DNA of 47,937 bases from Nitriliruptoraceae bacterium. Lineage in GTDB: Bacteria > Actinomycetota > Nitriliruptoria > Nitriliruptorales > Nitriliruptoraceae. Below the pieces are notes generated by a model. That model was not told where the DNA came from and did no database searches. It was given only the letters and a program-made list of their open reading frames with translations. A program made the position numbers and the translations under genes. The stretch lies in contig PXDB01000087.1 in assembly GCA_003565155.1 (NCBI GenBank), forward strand, positions 1 to 47,937, given 5' to 3'. Shown piece after piece: positions 15,402-24,454 of this stretch (the first letter of the stretch is position 1; every line of letters begins with the position of its first letter).

Positions 15402-16763
15402 TCAGCTGCTGTGGTTCGCCAACCAGAACAGCCGGAAGCCGTCCTGGGACGCGAAGTTGCCGAGCGGGGTGGCCTCCCAGCGGGCGAGGGCGTCATCATC
15501 GAAGGTGATGGCTGGGGGCCGCAGCCCCAGCGAGGGGGAGGTCGAAGGAACCGGGCATCCGGCCTGCTCGTCCGCGCACGCGTGCAGCGCCGCGCGCCGG
15601 TTGTCCTGACTGTGTTCGGGCACCCGGCCGAGGTACTGGACCGTGGGCGTCGCCACCTCGAAACCGCTCCGGCGGTAGACGTCGAACGCGCGTGGCTCGC
15701 CGAGCGGGCTGCGCTCCTCGGCGACCGGCGGGGTCGCGGACCAGACGAGGGCGACCGCCTCCCGCTCGCGCTCGCTGCCCGCCAGCGCACCAGGGATCAC
15801 CAGCGCGCTCACCACGGCGCTGACGGCGACCAGCGCGACGATCAGCGTCTCCGACCCGCGTCGCGTCGAGGTCGGGGCGGGCGCATCGTTCACCAGGATG
15901 CGCACCCGGTCGACCACGCCGCCCGACGGTGCGAGCGCCGCGCAGGGCGAGGGGCCCGACGGGGCCTTGTCGAGCACCTTCAACAGCCCGCTGGCCAGGG
16001 CGCCGGGGCGGTCGGTGAGCTCCACGGCGACCTGGTCGGCAGCCAGCTCGCGCTCGCGGTGGAGCTGTCGGACCGCCCATCCACCTCCCGGCACGAAGAA
16101 CATCAGGTCACGGACGACCCCGAGCGCGGAGGCGACCGGGGTGTCGCGCCGCCGCACGTGCGCCAGCTCGTGCGCGAGCACGCCCTCGAGTTCCTGGTCG
16201 TCGAGGACCTCCAGCAGGCTGCGTCCCACCACGAGGACGGGGGTCCGAGTGCCGACCACGTACGCGCCGCCCCGGCACTCGTCGACGACGCCGAGTTGCG
16301 GCGGGGGGACCTCCAGCCCCGCGGCCACGGAGCGGGAGAGTCGCTCAAGGCGTCGCGGGACCTGGTCGGTCGCTGCGACGGCCCGCAGTGCGGCGCGTCG
16401 AACCCGCGTCATCGCGGCCACGCGCCGGAACAGCCGGATCGCGGCGACCAGCGCCCACACACCGGCGACGAGCGGGACAGCCATCGGTACGAACTGCAGG
16501 TAGCCGTCGGGGACGGGGATCGTCAGCGCCTGGGTGTTGCTCGCCGGCAGCATGACCATCGGCAGGCGGAGCTGGGTCCCCGACAGCAGAACGACCGTCG
16601 TCAGCGCGACCAGCGGCGCCACCGCTGCGAGGACCCGGGCCCGAGGCGTTCGCAGCCCGGCACGCAGGAGGAGACGCACCATCGCGACGGCCACGACCGT
16701 GGCGAGCACCGCCCGGATCGCAACCGATTCGAGCGGGATCGAGAGGAGGACACCGAGGTCCAC
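15402..16763 (-). CDS. M56 family metallopeptidase, BlaR1/MecR1-type
   Basis: A 453-residue polytopic membrane protease with transmembrane segments at about 14-34, 46-66, 88-110 and 299-322. The gluzincin zinc site is complete: HELAH at 198-202 (His198, Glu199, His202), with the third ligand Glu239 in RERELAAD. Members of this family cleave their cognate BlaI/MecI repressor when the outer domain senses a ligand. The C-terminal region here (about 325-453) is short and is not a penicillin-binding domain, so the signal is unknown. The GTG start at 16763 lies 5 nt after the blaI-like stop, forming an operon. Confidence 0.88.
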   Translation of the reverse strand: MDLGVLLSIPLESVAIRAVLATVVAVAMVRLLLRAGLRTPRARVLAAVAPLVALTTVVLLSGTQLRLPMVMLPASNTQALTIPVPDGYLQFVPMAVPLVAGVWALVAAIRLFRRVAAMTRVRRAALRAVAATDQVPRRLERLSRSVAAGLEVPPPQLGVVDECRGGAYVVGTRTPVLVVGRSLLEVLDDQELEGVLAHELAHVRRRDTPVASALGVVRDLMFFVPGGGWAVRQLHRERELAADQVAVELTDRPGALASGLLKVLDKAPSGPSPCAALAPSGGVVDRVRILVNDAPAPTSTRRGSETLIVALVAVSAVVSALVIPGALAGSEREREAVALVWSATPPVAEERSPLGEPRAFDVYRRSGFEVATPTVQYLGRVPEHSQDNRRAALHACADEQAGCPVPSTSPSLGLRPPAITFDDDALARWEATPLGNFASQDGFRLFWLANHSS

Positions 16764-16768
16764 GGCGG

Positions 16769-17170
16769 TCAGCGCTCCTGGTCGCGCCGCCGGGCCGCTG
16801 CTGCTCGCAGGTCTGCGAGGCTGTCGTCGTCCGCCTGTTCCACCACATCGGCGAGGTAGGCCGCGGCCGGCTCAGGGAACCGGTCCAGCAACCAGCCCAT
16901 GACCCCCTCGACCGTCGAGCGCGCGTAGTGCTCGCGGCTGACCGCCGGCCGGTACCGGTGGGCGAGGCCCTCGGTGTCCCGGATGAGCAGCCCCTTGGAG
17001 GCCAGACGCGTCATGGTCGTCATGACGGTGGTGTAGGCGATCGACCGCGAGGTGGCGAGCAGGTTGTGTACATCCCGCACGGTGGACTCCCCGAGTTGCC
17101 ACACCGCCTCCATCACGTCCTGCTCGAGCGGGCCCAGCAGGGTCTCGATCGGATCGTTCCGACGTGCCAC
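16769..17170 (-). CDS. BlaI/MecI/CopY family repressor
   Basis: This 133-residue winged-helix repressor begins MARRNDPIETLLGPLEQDVMEAVW. The HTH follows as ESTVRDVHNLLATSRSIAYTTVMTTMTRL, a textbook BlaI DNA-recognition region, with a short C-terminal dimerisation and cleavage segment. BlaI proteins repress their own operon and target genes until cut by the partner M56 protease, encoded immediately downstream. The GTG at 17170 follows AGGAG by about 8 nt. The divergent neighbour is the PH-like membrane protein at 17318, a possible target. I could not find a clear dyad operator in the 147-bp gap. Confidence 0.9.
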   Translation of the reverse strand: MARRNDPIETLLGPLEQDVMEAVWQLGESTVRDVHNLLATSRSIAYTTVMTTMTRLASKGLLIRDTEGLAHRYRPAVSREHYARSTVEGVMGWLLDRFPEPAAAYLADVVEQADDDSLADLRAAAARRRDQER

Positions 17171-17317
17171 GGTCGGTCTCCTCACCCTCTCCCGCGAGAG
17201 CTCACCCCGCGCGGTCCTGCTCGCCAGCCTAGCGAAGGAAGCCCTGCGGGGACAGGAGCGGCAGGTGCCGGCGCGGTAGCCTGCCGGTAGCTCTGCTGAC
17301 GCGATCTCGAGGACGCG

Positions 17318-17902
17318 ATGAGCGGCAACGCCACCCGCGGCCCGCGCGGTGCAGGGGTCCACGGCGACCGTGACCACCTGGTGCTCTACCCCACCTGGAT
17401 CGGCCTGCTGGCCAGCACGCTGGTTCCTCCGGTCATGCTGCTGCTCGCCTGGGGTTCCTTCGCGGTCGGCGGCGCGAACCCGGTGGCGTGGGGGCTGTTC
17501 CTCACCGCGACGGTGATGGGCTTGTGGGCCGGGCAGCAGTTCCCGCGCCATGTGGTGATCGGCCCGCGCGGCATCGAGCGACGCTGCCTGTTGCGCACCC
17601 ACCACCTCGACTTCGCCGAGGTGGCGGCGATCGAACGCGCTCCCGCCCCGCGGATGGCCACCGCCAGGGCGGCGCGCAGCAACGACCCCGAGCAGCAACA
17701 GCGGGTCCGCAGCGGCCTAGTCGCGGCGGGGTGTGGACGGCGGCGGTGGATGCTGACCGACCAGCCCGAGAGCCGTGAGGAGTACGACCGGCTGGCGTCG
17801 GTGCTCATCGCCAACTCGGGCACCGCTCTGCGTGCGACGCGGCCCCAGGCGGGTTCCACCCCCACCAGCCTCTACCGTCGTCGCGCGCCGTCGCTGGGCT
17901 GA
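17318..17902 (+). CDS. Two-TM membrane protein with PH-like region
   Basis: This 194-residue protein has two adjacent transmembrane segments (about 28-48 and 54-74), then a cytoplasmic region starting RHVVIGPRGIERRCLLRTHH and DFAEVAAIERA. That wording resembles bacterial PH-like domains found in small actinobacterial membrane proteins. The C-terminus is Arg/Ser-rich and probably disordered. The ATG at 17318 follows a short purine stretch. It is divergent from the BlaI-type repressor, which may control it. The function is unknown. Confidence 0.65.
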   Translation: MSGNATRGPRGAGVHGDRDHLVLYPTWIGLLASTLVPPVMLLLAWGSFAVGGANPVAWGLFLTATVMGLWAGQQFPRHVVIGPRGIERRCLLRTHHLDFAEVAAIERAPAPRMATARAARSNDPEQQQRVRSGLVAAGCGRRRWMLTDQPESREEYDRLASVLIANSGTALRATRPQAGSTPTSLYRRRAPSLG

Positions 17903-18226
17903 GCGGTCGCGTCCGCTCGCGACGTCCACTCGATCGCGCGCATAGAGGTGTCCGGTCACCGCGCACCACCCGCACCACGGTCCTTCGACCCCGGCCGCCA
18001 ACTGGTAGCGTCCTACGACAGTCGTAGGTCCGCATCATGATGTGCCGTCGGTGCGACCCACGGCCTGCGGGTTCGCCCGCGAACGACCCGTGGATGGGAC
18101 CTCCGTCCACGTTTCCGGATCTAGGGGAACCTCGCGGTCGCCATCCGGCGACCGGGCGGACGGGCTCCGTCCCACCGCAGCGGGGCAGCCTCGAGCTCAC
18201 GACACAGTGACTCAAGGAGTCGATAC
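17903..18226 (+). promoter_or_regulatory. Leader and promoter region of the peptide importer
   Basis: A 324-bp gene-free stretch. TTCGAC (17983-17988) and TAGCGT (18005-18010), 16 nt apart, form a plausible promoter. Directly after it is an inverted repeat, CCTACGA (18012-18018) and TCGTAGG (18022-18028), spaced by 3 nt, which overlaps the expected transcription start and could be an operator. This leaves an untranslated leader of about 200 nt. No known riboswitch pattern is recognised in it. Confidence 0.4.
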
Positions 18227-19972
18227 ATGAGGTCACACCTCGTACGGCGCTGGCGTTGGCCAGTGCTGCTCATGGCGCTCGCACTCGCTCTCGCGGCGTG
18301 TGCAGAGGACGAAGAACCGACCGAAGAGCCCGACACCGACGTCGAGGACACCGACGATGTCGAGGAGGAGCCGGAGGAGGAAGAGGAGGAGGAGCCAGCC
18401 GCTGCAGCCGAGGGTGGCACGGTGCTGTTCGGTGACGAGCAGGAGCCGACGATCCTCAACAGCTTCCTGATCGACGGCAACTCCCTGGTCACCTCCAAGG
18501 TGTCCGCCAACGTCTGGCCGGGCATGTTCCGGGTGAACCCGGAGTTCGGGTTCGACCTGTACCTGCTGGCTGAGGAGCCGGAGTTCACCGAGGACCCCTT
18601 CGAGGTCACCTACGTCATGCGTGATGACGCGGTGTGGTCCGACGGGACCCCGATCACCGTTGAGGACGTCGAGTTCACCCTCAGCGTCTTCGATGAGGAC
18701 GCCGACTGGGCCGGCCAGATCACCAGCCGGGCCGGGTACGAGCTGATCGAGGAGGTCGAGACCGACGGCGATCACACGATCACGATGACCTTCTCCGAGC
18801 CCTACGCCCCCTGGCAGCTGCTGTTCAGCGAGATCCTGCCGGCGCACATCCTCGAGGGCGAGGACTTCGAGACCGTGCTGAACGACGAGCTGCCCGACAT
18901 CTCGGGCGGACCCTTCCTCTTCGACTCCTGGGACCGCGGGACGCAGCTGCGCCTGGTCCGGAACGAGGACTACTGGGGCGGGGACGTGGCGCTGGATGAG
19001 ATCATCATGCGCTACCTGCCCGACACCACCACCCTGACCCAGCAGATGCTGGGCGGCGAGCTGGACATGTACGACCCGCAGCCGCAGATCGAGCTGGTCA
19101 ACCAGCTCGAGGGTGCCGCTGACCGGATCGACTTCCAGGTCGGCCTCGGCCCGGTGTGGGAGCACTTCGACTTCAACACCCTGGTTCCTGGTCTGGATCA
19201 GGACTACGTGCGGCAGGCCATCGCGCTCGGTATCAACCGGGAGCAGATCGTGGAGACCCTGGTCACCCCGGTGGACCCGGACGCGGTCGTGCTGGACAAC
19301 CCCTTCTGGATGGCCAACACCGAGCAGTACGTGCCCACCTACGACCAGTGGAGCTACGACCCCGATGCGGCGGTCGCGCTGCTCGAGGACAACGGTTGCG
19401 AGCCGGGCGACGACGGCATCTACGTCTGTGACGACGTGCGGCTGTCGTTCCGCGTGGGTACCACCGGCGGGAACGAGCGTCGTGAGCTCACCCAGCAGCT
19501 GATGCAGGCGGACCTCGCCGAGGTCGGTATCGAGATCGAGATCGAGAACCAGGAGGGCGCTGCCTTCTTCGAGCTGCTGAACACCCCGGAGAACTGCGAC
19601 GGGGTGTGCGACTACGACATCGCGCTGTTCGCCTGGGTCGGTTCACCGAACCCGGTCGGCAACGCCAACATCTACGGCTGTGACGGCTTCGACGAGGAGG
19701 ACGGTCCGACGGTGCGTCCGCAGAACTGGACCGTGTTCTGCGACGAGGAGCTGACCGACATCATGGACACGGCGAACGCGACCGTGGACCCGGATGAGAA
19801 CGCCGACCTCTGGAACGAGGCTGCGCAGATCATGGCCGACAACGTGCCGGTGATCCCGCTGTTCCAGCAGCCACAGCTGCTGGCCTTCGACAACACCATC
19901 ACCGGTCCGGAGCTGAACGCGACCAACGCGACCCAGTTCTGGAACAGCGCCGAGTGGGCCTTCACTCAGTGA
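18227..19972 (+). CDS. Peptide/nickel-type ABC substrate-binding lipoprotein (SBP family 5)
   Basis: A 581-residue lipoprotein and the capture component of the downstream importer. The signal sequence MRSHLVRRWRWPVLLMALAL leads to lipobox LAAC (Cys25). A strongly acidic linker (about 26-55, almost all Glu/Asp) follows, then the binding fold starting at GGTVLFGDEQEPTILNSF. Family 5 hallmarks include YVMRDDAVWSDGTPITVEDV, GPFLFDSWDRGTQLRLVRN and YVRQAIALGINREQIVETL. The ATG at 18227 has AGGAG upstream. It is the first and probably most highly expressed gene of the five-gene operon. A 13-bp hairpin separates it from the permease genes. The ligand is unknown; dipeptides or oligopeptides are most likely. 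Confidence 0.92.
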   Translation: MRSHLVRRWRWPVLLMALALALAACAEDEEPTEEPDTDVEDTDDVEEEPEEEEEEEPAAAAEGGTVLFGDEQEPTILNSFLIDGNSLVTSKVSANVWPGMFRVNPEFGFDLYLLAEEPEFTEDPFEVTYVMRDDAVWSDGTPITVEDVEFTLSVFDEDADWAGQITSRAGYELIEEVETDGDHTITMTFSEPYAPWQLLFSEILPAHILEGEDFETVLNDELPDISGGPFLFDSWDRGTQLRLVRNEDYWGGDVALDEIIMRYLPDTTTLTQQMLGGELDMYDPQPQIELVNQLEGAADRIDFQVGLGPVWEHFDFNTLVPGLDQDYVRQAIALGINREQIVETLVTPVDPDAVVLDNPFWMANTEQYVPTYDQWSYDPDAAVALLEDNGCEPGDDGIYVCDDVRLSFRVGTTGGNERRELTQQLMQADLAEVGIEIEIENQEGAAFFELLNTPENCDGVCDYDIALFAWVGSPNPVGNANIYGCDGFDEEDGPTVRPQNWTVFCDEELTDIMDTANATVDPDENADLWNEAAQIMADNVPVIPLFQQPQLLAFDNTITGPELNATNATQFWNSAEWAFTQ

Positions 19973-20013
19973 GGTCGGGCGTGACGCACTAAGGAGGCTG
20001 GTGTAGCTTCCGC

Positions 20014-20044
20014 GGGTGCCCGCCACCAAGCGTGGCGGGCACCC
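20014..20044 (+). terminator. Intra-operon stem-loop, probable attenuator or mRNA end
   Basis: A perfect 13-bp stem, 20014-20026 paired with 20032-20044 around a 5-nt loop, lies 40 nt after the binding-protein stop and about 100 nt before the permease start. There is no T-tract. Such hairpins in ABC importer operons usually stabilise the 5' binding-protein mRNA or let part of the transcripts end there. Confidence 0.7.
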
Positions 20045-20140
20045 AACCACGTAAGGACCTGGAACGAGCCGTACGCACTTCGACCCCGGCTTGGGGTGCT
20101 CACCAGCTCCCCGCCTCGTGCCGATCGGGAAGGAACGCCC

Positions 20141-21115
20141 GTGCTGACCTACGCCCTGCGTCGCACGCTCATCTCCATCCCGATCATCATCCTGGCCACG
20201 TTCCTCACCTTCGGCATCATCTCCATCTCCGGCGACCCGCTGCAGGAGATCCGCCAGCTCCCCAACATCACGCAGGAGCAGATCGACAACGTCCGCGAGT
20301 CCCGCGGGCTCGACGATCCGGTCACCGTGCAGTACCTGCGATGGGTGGAGAACATCGCCCAGGGCAGTTTCGGGGAGTACATGATCTCCCCCCGCGCCAT
20401 CTGGCCGGACATCCAACGCGTGCTCGGCAACACCATGCAGCTGGTGATCGCGGCGGAGATCATCGCCTTCGTCCTGGCGGTCTTCCTCGGCGTGATGTCC
20501 GCCAAACGTCAGTACTCGCTGTTCGATTACACGACCACCACCATCAGCTTCATCGGCTACTCCTTCCCCTCCTTCCTGTTCGCGCTCTTCCTGCAGGTGG
20601 CGGTCGTACAGATATTCGTGCGAACCGGGGTACGGATATTCCCGATCGGCAACCTCTCCTCGGCCAACCCGGGGACCGGTCTGTCCTTCCTGATCGACCG
20701 CATCTGGCATCTCATCCTGCCGATGGCGTCCCTGGCGATCTTCTCCGTGGCCAGCTACTCGCGGTACATGCGCGCATCCATGCTCGAGGTCATCAACTCC
20801 GACTACGTCCGCACCGCACGGGCCAAGGGGCTACCGGAGCGGACGATCACCACCCGCCACGCGATGCGGAACGCGCTCATCCCGACGCTCACCGTCGCGG
20901 CGCTGTCCTTCGGGACCCTGCTCGGCGGCACCATCATCATCGAGACGGTGTTCGGTCTCGATGGCATGGGCCGGTACTTCTTCCAGCAGCTCGGACGCCG
21001 CGACCCCTACCCGCTCATGGCGTGGCTGACCATCGTCGCCATCGTGATCGTGATCTTCAACCTCATCGCCGACCTGCTGTACGGCTACCTGGACCCAAGG
21101 ATCCGTTATGACTGA
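20141..21115 (+). CDS. ABC importer permease, DppB/OppB type
   Basis: This 324-residue inner-membrane protein is one of the two channel subunits of the peptide importer. It begins with a hydrophobic helix after LTYALRRTL and has about six membrane segments. The periplasmic loop contains GLDDPVTVQYLRW. The EAA coupling motif is YVRTARAKGLPERTI, followed by RNALIPTLTVAALSFGTLLGG and IIETVFGLDGMGRYF, all characteristic of DppB. The GTG at 20141 follows AGGAA by 5 nt and starts at the family's usual N-terminus. Its end overlaps the next permease by 8 nt. Confidence 0.94.
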   Translation: MLTYALRRTLISIPIIILATFLTFGIISISGDPLQEIRQLPNITQEQIDNVRESRGLDDPVTVQYLRWVENIAQGSFGEYMISPRAIWPDIQRVLGNTMQLVIAAEIIAFVLAVFLGVMSAKRQYSLFDYTTTTISFIGYSFPSFLFALFLQVAVVQIFVRTGVRIFPIGNLSSANPGTGLSFLIDRIWHLILPMASLAIFSVASYSRYMRASMLEVINSDYVRTARAKGLPERTITTRHAMRNALIPTLTVAALSFGTLLGGTIIIETVFGLDGMGRYFFQQLGRRDPYPLMAWLTIVAIVIVIFNLIADLLYGYLDPRIRYD

Positions 21116-22109
21116 GCAGGAAGATCGCGATCCCCGAGAGGATCTCTCCCCTCGCAACGAGCACGGGTTCCCTGGGTCACAGGAACAGCCCGGCGGGGCG
21201 TCCCTCACCCGTGGGGACGCGGACGAGCTGCCCTCCGAGGTCGTCGAGGTTGCCGCCCGCTCCCAGTGGCAGCTGTTCCGACGGAAGTTCTTCCGCCACA
21301 AGCTGGCGATGGGCTCGCTGATCTTCCTGCTGCTCGTGGTCGTCGCAGCGTTCAACGCCGAGCGGATCGCACCGTACGCCTTCGACGAGATCAACGTCAC
21401 CCGGGCCAACACCCCGCCCACCTTCGCCGACTTCCACTTCTTCGGCACCGACCAGCTCGGGCGCGACTACTTCAGCCGGGTGCTGTTCGGGACGCAGACC
21501 TCGCTGCGGGTCGCCGGCGTGGTCGCGCTCTTCTCCACCCTGATCGGCACGCTCGTCGGTGCCGTGGCGGGGTACTACCGCGGCTGGATCGACTCGGTGC
21601 TGATGCGCATCACCGACCTGGTGATCATCGTGCCGGCGATCGCCGTGCTGCTGCTCGCCGCGGCCTTCTTCGGCCAGGGTGACCCCACCCGCATCGCGAT
21701 CATCCTCGCACTGCTGTTGTGGACACCGCTTGCGCGGATCGTCCGCGGGGTGTTCCTCAGCCTGCGGGAGAAGGAGTACGTGCAGGCGGCACGGGCGTCC
21801 GGGGCGGGCGATATGCGGATCATGTTCCGACACATGTTGCCGAACACCGTCGGCCCCATCGTGGTGAACATGACCCTGGTGCTGGCCTCGGCCATCATCA
21901 TCGAGGCGACCCTGTCCTTCCTCGGCATCGGGGTGAACCCCCCGACCCCGGCGTTGGGCGTGCTGATCAACGACGGACGTAGCTCCATGCAGACCCTGTG
22001 GTGGCTGACCATCATGCCGGGGGTCGCCCTCGTGCTGATCGCGCTGTCGATCAACTTCATCGGTGACGGGCTGCGAGACGCCCTCGACCCGACCCAGCAG
22101 GAGAGTTGA
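21108..22109 (+). CDS. ABC importer permease, DppC/OppC type
   Basis: This 333-residue protein is the second channel subunit, pairing with the DppB-like protein. After a hydrophilic N-terminus of about 50 residues comes SQWQLFRRKFFRHKLAMGSL, the usual OppC N-domain. Then come FHFFGTDQLGRDYFSRVLFG, the EAA motif YVQAARASGAGDMRIMFRHM, LSFLGIGVNPPTPALG and IALSINFIGDGLRDALDP. The ATG at 21108 has AAGGA upstream and overlaps dppB by 8 nt, indicating translational coupling. There are five to six predicted membrane spans. Confidence 0.94.
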   Translation: MTEQEDRDPREDLSPRNEHGFPGSQEQPGGASLTRGDADELPSEVVEVAARSQWQLFRRKFFRHKLAMGSLIFLLLVVVAAFNAERIAPYAFDEINVTRANTPPTFADFHFFGTDQLGRDYFSRVLFGTQTSLRVAGVVALFSTLIGTLVGAVAGYYRGWIDSVLMRITDLVIIVPAIAVLLLAAAFFGQGDPTRIAIILALLLWTPLARIVRGVFLSLREKEYVQAARASGAGDMRIMFRHMLPNTVGPIVVNMTLVLASAIIIEATLSFLGIGVNPPTPALGVLINDGRSSMQTLWWLTIMPGVALVLIALSINFIGDGLRDALDPTQQES

Positions 22110-22174
22110 CGTACCTCGACGCCGACCGTGACCACCTGCCCGTCCCGCCAGCCGCGCCACACCGGGGGTAGCCC

Positions 22175-23227
22175 GTGACCGAACCGCTGTTGTCGATCCG
22201 TGACCTGGTCACGGAGTTCTCCACCCCCGACGGGGTCGTCCACGCAGTGGATGGCGTCTCCTACGACGTCTTCCCGGGTGAGACGGTGGGTGTGGTCGGC
22301 GAGTCCGGGTCCGGCAAGTCCGTCACCGTGATGTCGATCCTGCGGCTGATCCCCGAGCCGCCCGGCCGCATCGCGCGGGGCGAGATCATGCTGGAGGGCC
22401 GCAACCTCCTCGAACTGGACGACGACGAGCTGCGAGCGGTCCGGGGTAAGGACATCGCCATGGTCTTCCAGGACCCGATGACCTCGCTCAACCCGGTGCT
22501 GACGGTGGGCTCCCAGATCGCCGAGGCGATCACCACCCACGACAGCAAGGTCAACGACGCCGAGGCGCGACGCCGCACCGTCGAGCTGCTCGAGTTGGTC
22601 GGCGTCCCCAACGCCGCCGCCCGGTTCGGTCAGTACCCCCACGAGTACTCCGGCGGGATGCGCCAGCGGGCGATGATCGCCATGGCGATCGCCAATCAGC
22701 CGAAGATCCTGATCGCGGACGAGCCGACTACCGCCCTGGACGTGACGATCCAGGCCCAGGTGCTGAACGTGCTCGCCAAGGCGCAGAAGGAGACCAACGC
22801 CGGCACGATCCTCATCACCCACGACCTCGGCGTCATCGCGGAGATGGCCGACCGGGTGGTGGTGATGTACGGCGGGAGGGTCGTGGAGACCGGGACCGTG
22901 GACGACATCTTCCACAACCCGACCCACCCCTACACCCTCGGGCTGCTGTCCTCGTTGCCGCGCAGTGACCGGCAGCTGGAACGCCTCGAGCCGATCCCGG
23001 GACAACCGCCCTCGCTGATCAACCTGCCCAAGGGCTGCGCGTTCCACCCCCGGTGCCGGATGTCGGCCGGACGGGACGTCTGCCGTACCGAGGTGCCGGA
23101 GCTCGTGCAGCTCGGCGAGGGCCGTGCCAGCGCCTGCCACTTCCACGAGGAGCTACCGGAGGAGATCGCCAGGATAGAGGCGGCGATGGGCCTGGAGTTC
23201 GGTGCCGACGAGCAGGAGGGCGAGTGA
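22175..23227 (+). CDS. ABC importer ATPase, DppD/OppD type
   Basis: This 350-residue nucleotide-binding subunit has Walker A GESGSGKS near residue 45, Q-loop [14 protein letters not shown], signature [15 protein letters not shown], Walker [13 protein letters not shown] and switch His in ITHDLG. The C-terminal oligopeptide extension [19 protein letters not shown] carries the cysteines typical of OppD/DppD and probably binds an Fe-S cluster. It probably pairs with the DppF-like subunit and hydrolyses ATP to drive uptake. The GTG at 22175 gives the standard N-terminus. A 65-nt gap follows the permease gene. Confidence 0.95.
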   Translation: MTEPLLSIRDLVTEFSTPDGVVHAVDGVSYDVFPGETVGVVGESGSGKSVTVMSILRLIPEPPGRIARGEIMLEGRNLLELDDDELRAVRGKDIAMVFQDPMTSLNPVLTVGSQIAEAITTHDSKVNDAEARRRTVELLELVGVPNAAARFGQYPHEYSGGMRQRAMIAMAIANQPKILIADEPTTALDVTIQAQVLNVLAKAQKETNAGTILITHDLGVIAEMADRVVVMYGGRVVETGTVDDIFHNPTHPYTLGLLSSLPRSDRQLERLEPIPGQPPSLINLPKGCAFHPRCRMSAGRDVCRTEVPELVQLGEGRASACHFHEELPEEIARIEAAMGLEFGADEQEGE

Positions 23228-24288
23228 TGGCAGCAGAGCCGACGCCGACCGACACCGTCCCCGTCGGGCCGGGCCTGCACGACCGTGCGCCGCTCGGTGA
23301 GACGATCCTGACCGTGGAGAACCTCACCAAGCACTTCCCCCTACGGGGTGGGGTCCTCAACCGTCAGTACGGCTCGGTGTTCGCCGTCGACGACGTCTCC
23401 TTCGACGTCAAGGCCGGTGAGACCGTCGGGTTGGTCGGTGAGTCCGGGTGCGGCAAGTCGACCACGGGACGCTGCATCGTCCGTCTGCTCGATCCCACCG
23501 ACGGCCGGATCCTGTTCAAGGGCCACGACCTCTCCGACATGTCACGGCGCACCATGCGCGAGATGCGGCGTGAGATCCAGATCGTGTTCCAGGACCCCTA
23601 CGCCTCCCTCAACCCGCGGATCTCGGTCAACGAGATCATCGCCGAGCCGCTGCGGATCTACGGCCGCTGGCGGAACGGCGGCAGGGATCGGGTCAAGGAG
23701 CTCATGCGCCTGGTCGGGCTGAACCCGGAGCACGGCAACCGGTTCCCCCACGAGTTCTCCGGTGGGCAGCGTCAGCGCATCGGGATCGCCCGCGCGCTCG
23801 CCCTGGACCCGCAGTTGCTGGTGCTCGACGAGCCGGTATCCGCCCTGGACGTCTCCATCCAGGCCCAGGTGATCAACCTGCTGGAGGAGCTCCAGGACGC
23901 ACTGGGCCTCGCCTACCTGTTCATCGCCCACGACCTCTCGGTCGTGCGTCACATCTCCGACCGGGTCGCAGTGATGTACCTCGGCAAGGTCGTCGAGTTC
24001 GGTGACACCGAGGAACTCTTCAACAACCCCACCCACCCCTACACCCAGGCCCTGCTCTCCGCCGCGCCGATCACCGACCCCAGGGACCGGGCCAAGATCG
24101 ACCGCATCATGCTGCAGGGTGACGTGCCCTCACCCTCCGACCCGCCGTCCGGCTGCCGGTTCCGTACCCGCTGCTGGAAGGCCGAGGACCGGTGCGCCGA
24201 GGAGGAGCCCCCGCTGATCGACGAGTTCGGCCACGGGCACCCCTCGGCCTGCTTCTTCGCCGAGCCGCGCGGGGTGCTGGAGCGCTGA
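23227..24288 (+). CDS. ABC importer ATPase, DppF/OppF type
   Basis: The 353-residue second ATPase of the importer. It has Walker [11 protein letters not shown]-loop [14 protein letters not shown], signature [15 protein letters not shown], Walker [12 protein letters not shown], His switch IAHDLSVV, and the extension [18 protein letters not shown] with conserved cysteines. The ATG at 23227 overlaps the upstream TGA (TGATG) and has AGGAGG 6 nt before it. It is the last gene of the operon, facing tpiA with a strong palindrome between them. Confidence 0.95.
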   Translation: MAAEPTPTDTVPVGPGLHDRAPLGETILTVENLTKHFPLRGGVLNRQYGSVFAVDDVSFDVKAGETVGLVGESGCGKSTTGRCIVRLLDPTDGRILFKGHDLSDMSRRTMREMRREIQIVFQDPYASLNPRISVNEIIAEPLRIYGRWRNGGRDRVKELMRLVGLNPEHGNRFPHEFSGGQRQRIGIARALALDPQLLVLDEPVSALDVSIQAQVINLLEELQDALGLAYLFIAHDLSVVRHISDRVAVMYLGKVVEFGDTEELFNNPTHPYTQALLSAAPITDPRDRAKIDRIMLQGDVPSPSDPPSGCRFRTRCWKAEDRCAEEEPPLIDEFGHGHPSACFFAEPRGVLER

Positions 24289-24392
24289 TCGCAGAGCGAC
24301 CGGCTGCCACGCTCCGCCCGCTCCCGGAGTCGTTCCACCGGACAGCTTCCGGTCCCGGTGAGCCGCGGCGTGCCCCGACACCGGCGCAGGTG

Positions 24393-24426
24393 TGCCGCGA
24401 GTTGTGCTGTCGCACAACTCGCGGCA
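24393..24426. terminator. 15-bp perfect palindrome between convergent dppF and tpiA
   Basis: A perfect stem of 15 bp, 24393-24407 with 24412-24426, and a TGTC loop. It sits between convergent genes, so it could end transcription in both directions, although no T-tract follows. A 14-bp part of one arm recurs exactly at 47807-47820 beside the group II intron, so this may be one copy of a dispersed palindromic repeat. Confidence 0.7.
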
Positions 24427-24454
24427 GCGCAACGGTCCGGCCGCGGCGCTTCGT

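Noticed and set aside
17171..17317. BlaI operator dyad
   Set aside because: No clear inverted repeat of the BlaI/MecI type could be seen by eye in the gap.
18029..18226. Riboswitch in the importer leader
   Set aside because: The leader is long enough, but I see no conserved aptamer pattern, only scattered short inverted repeats.
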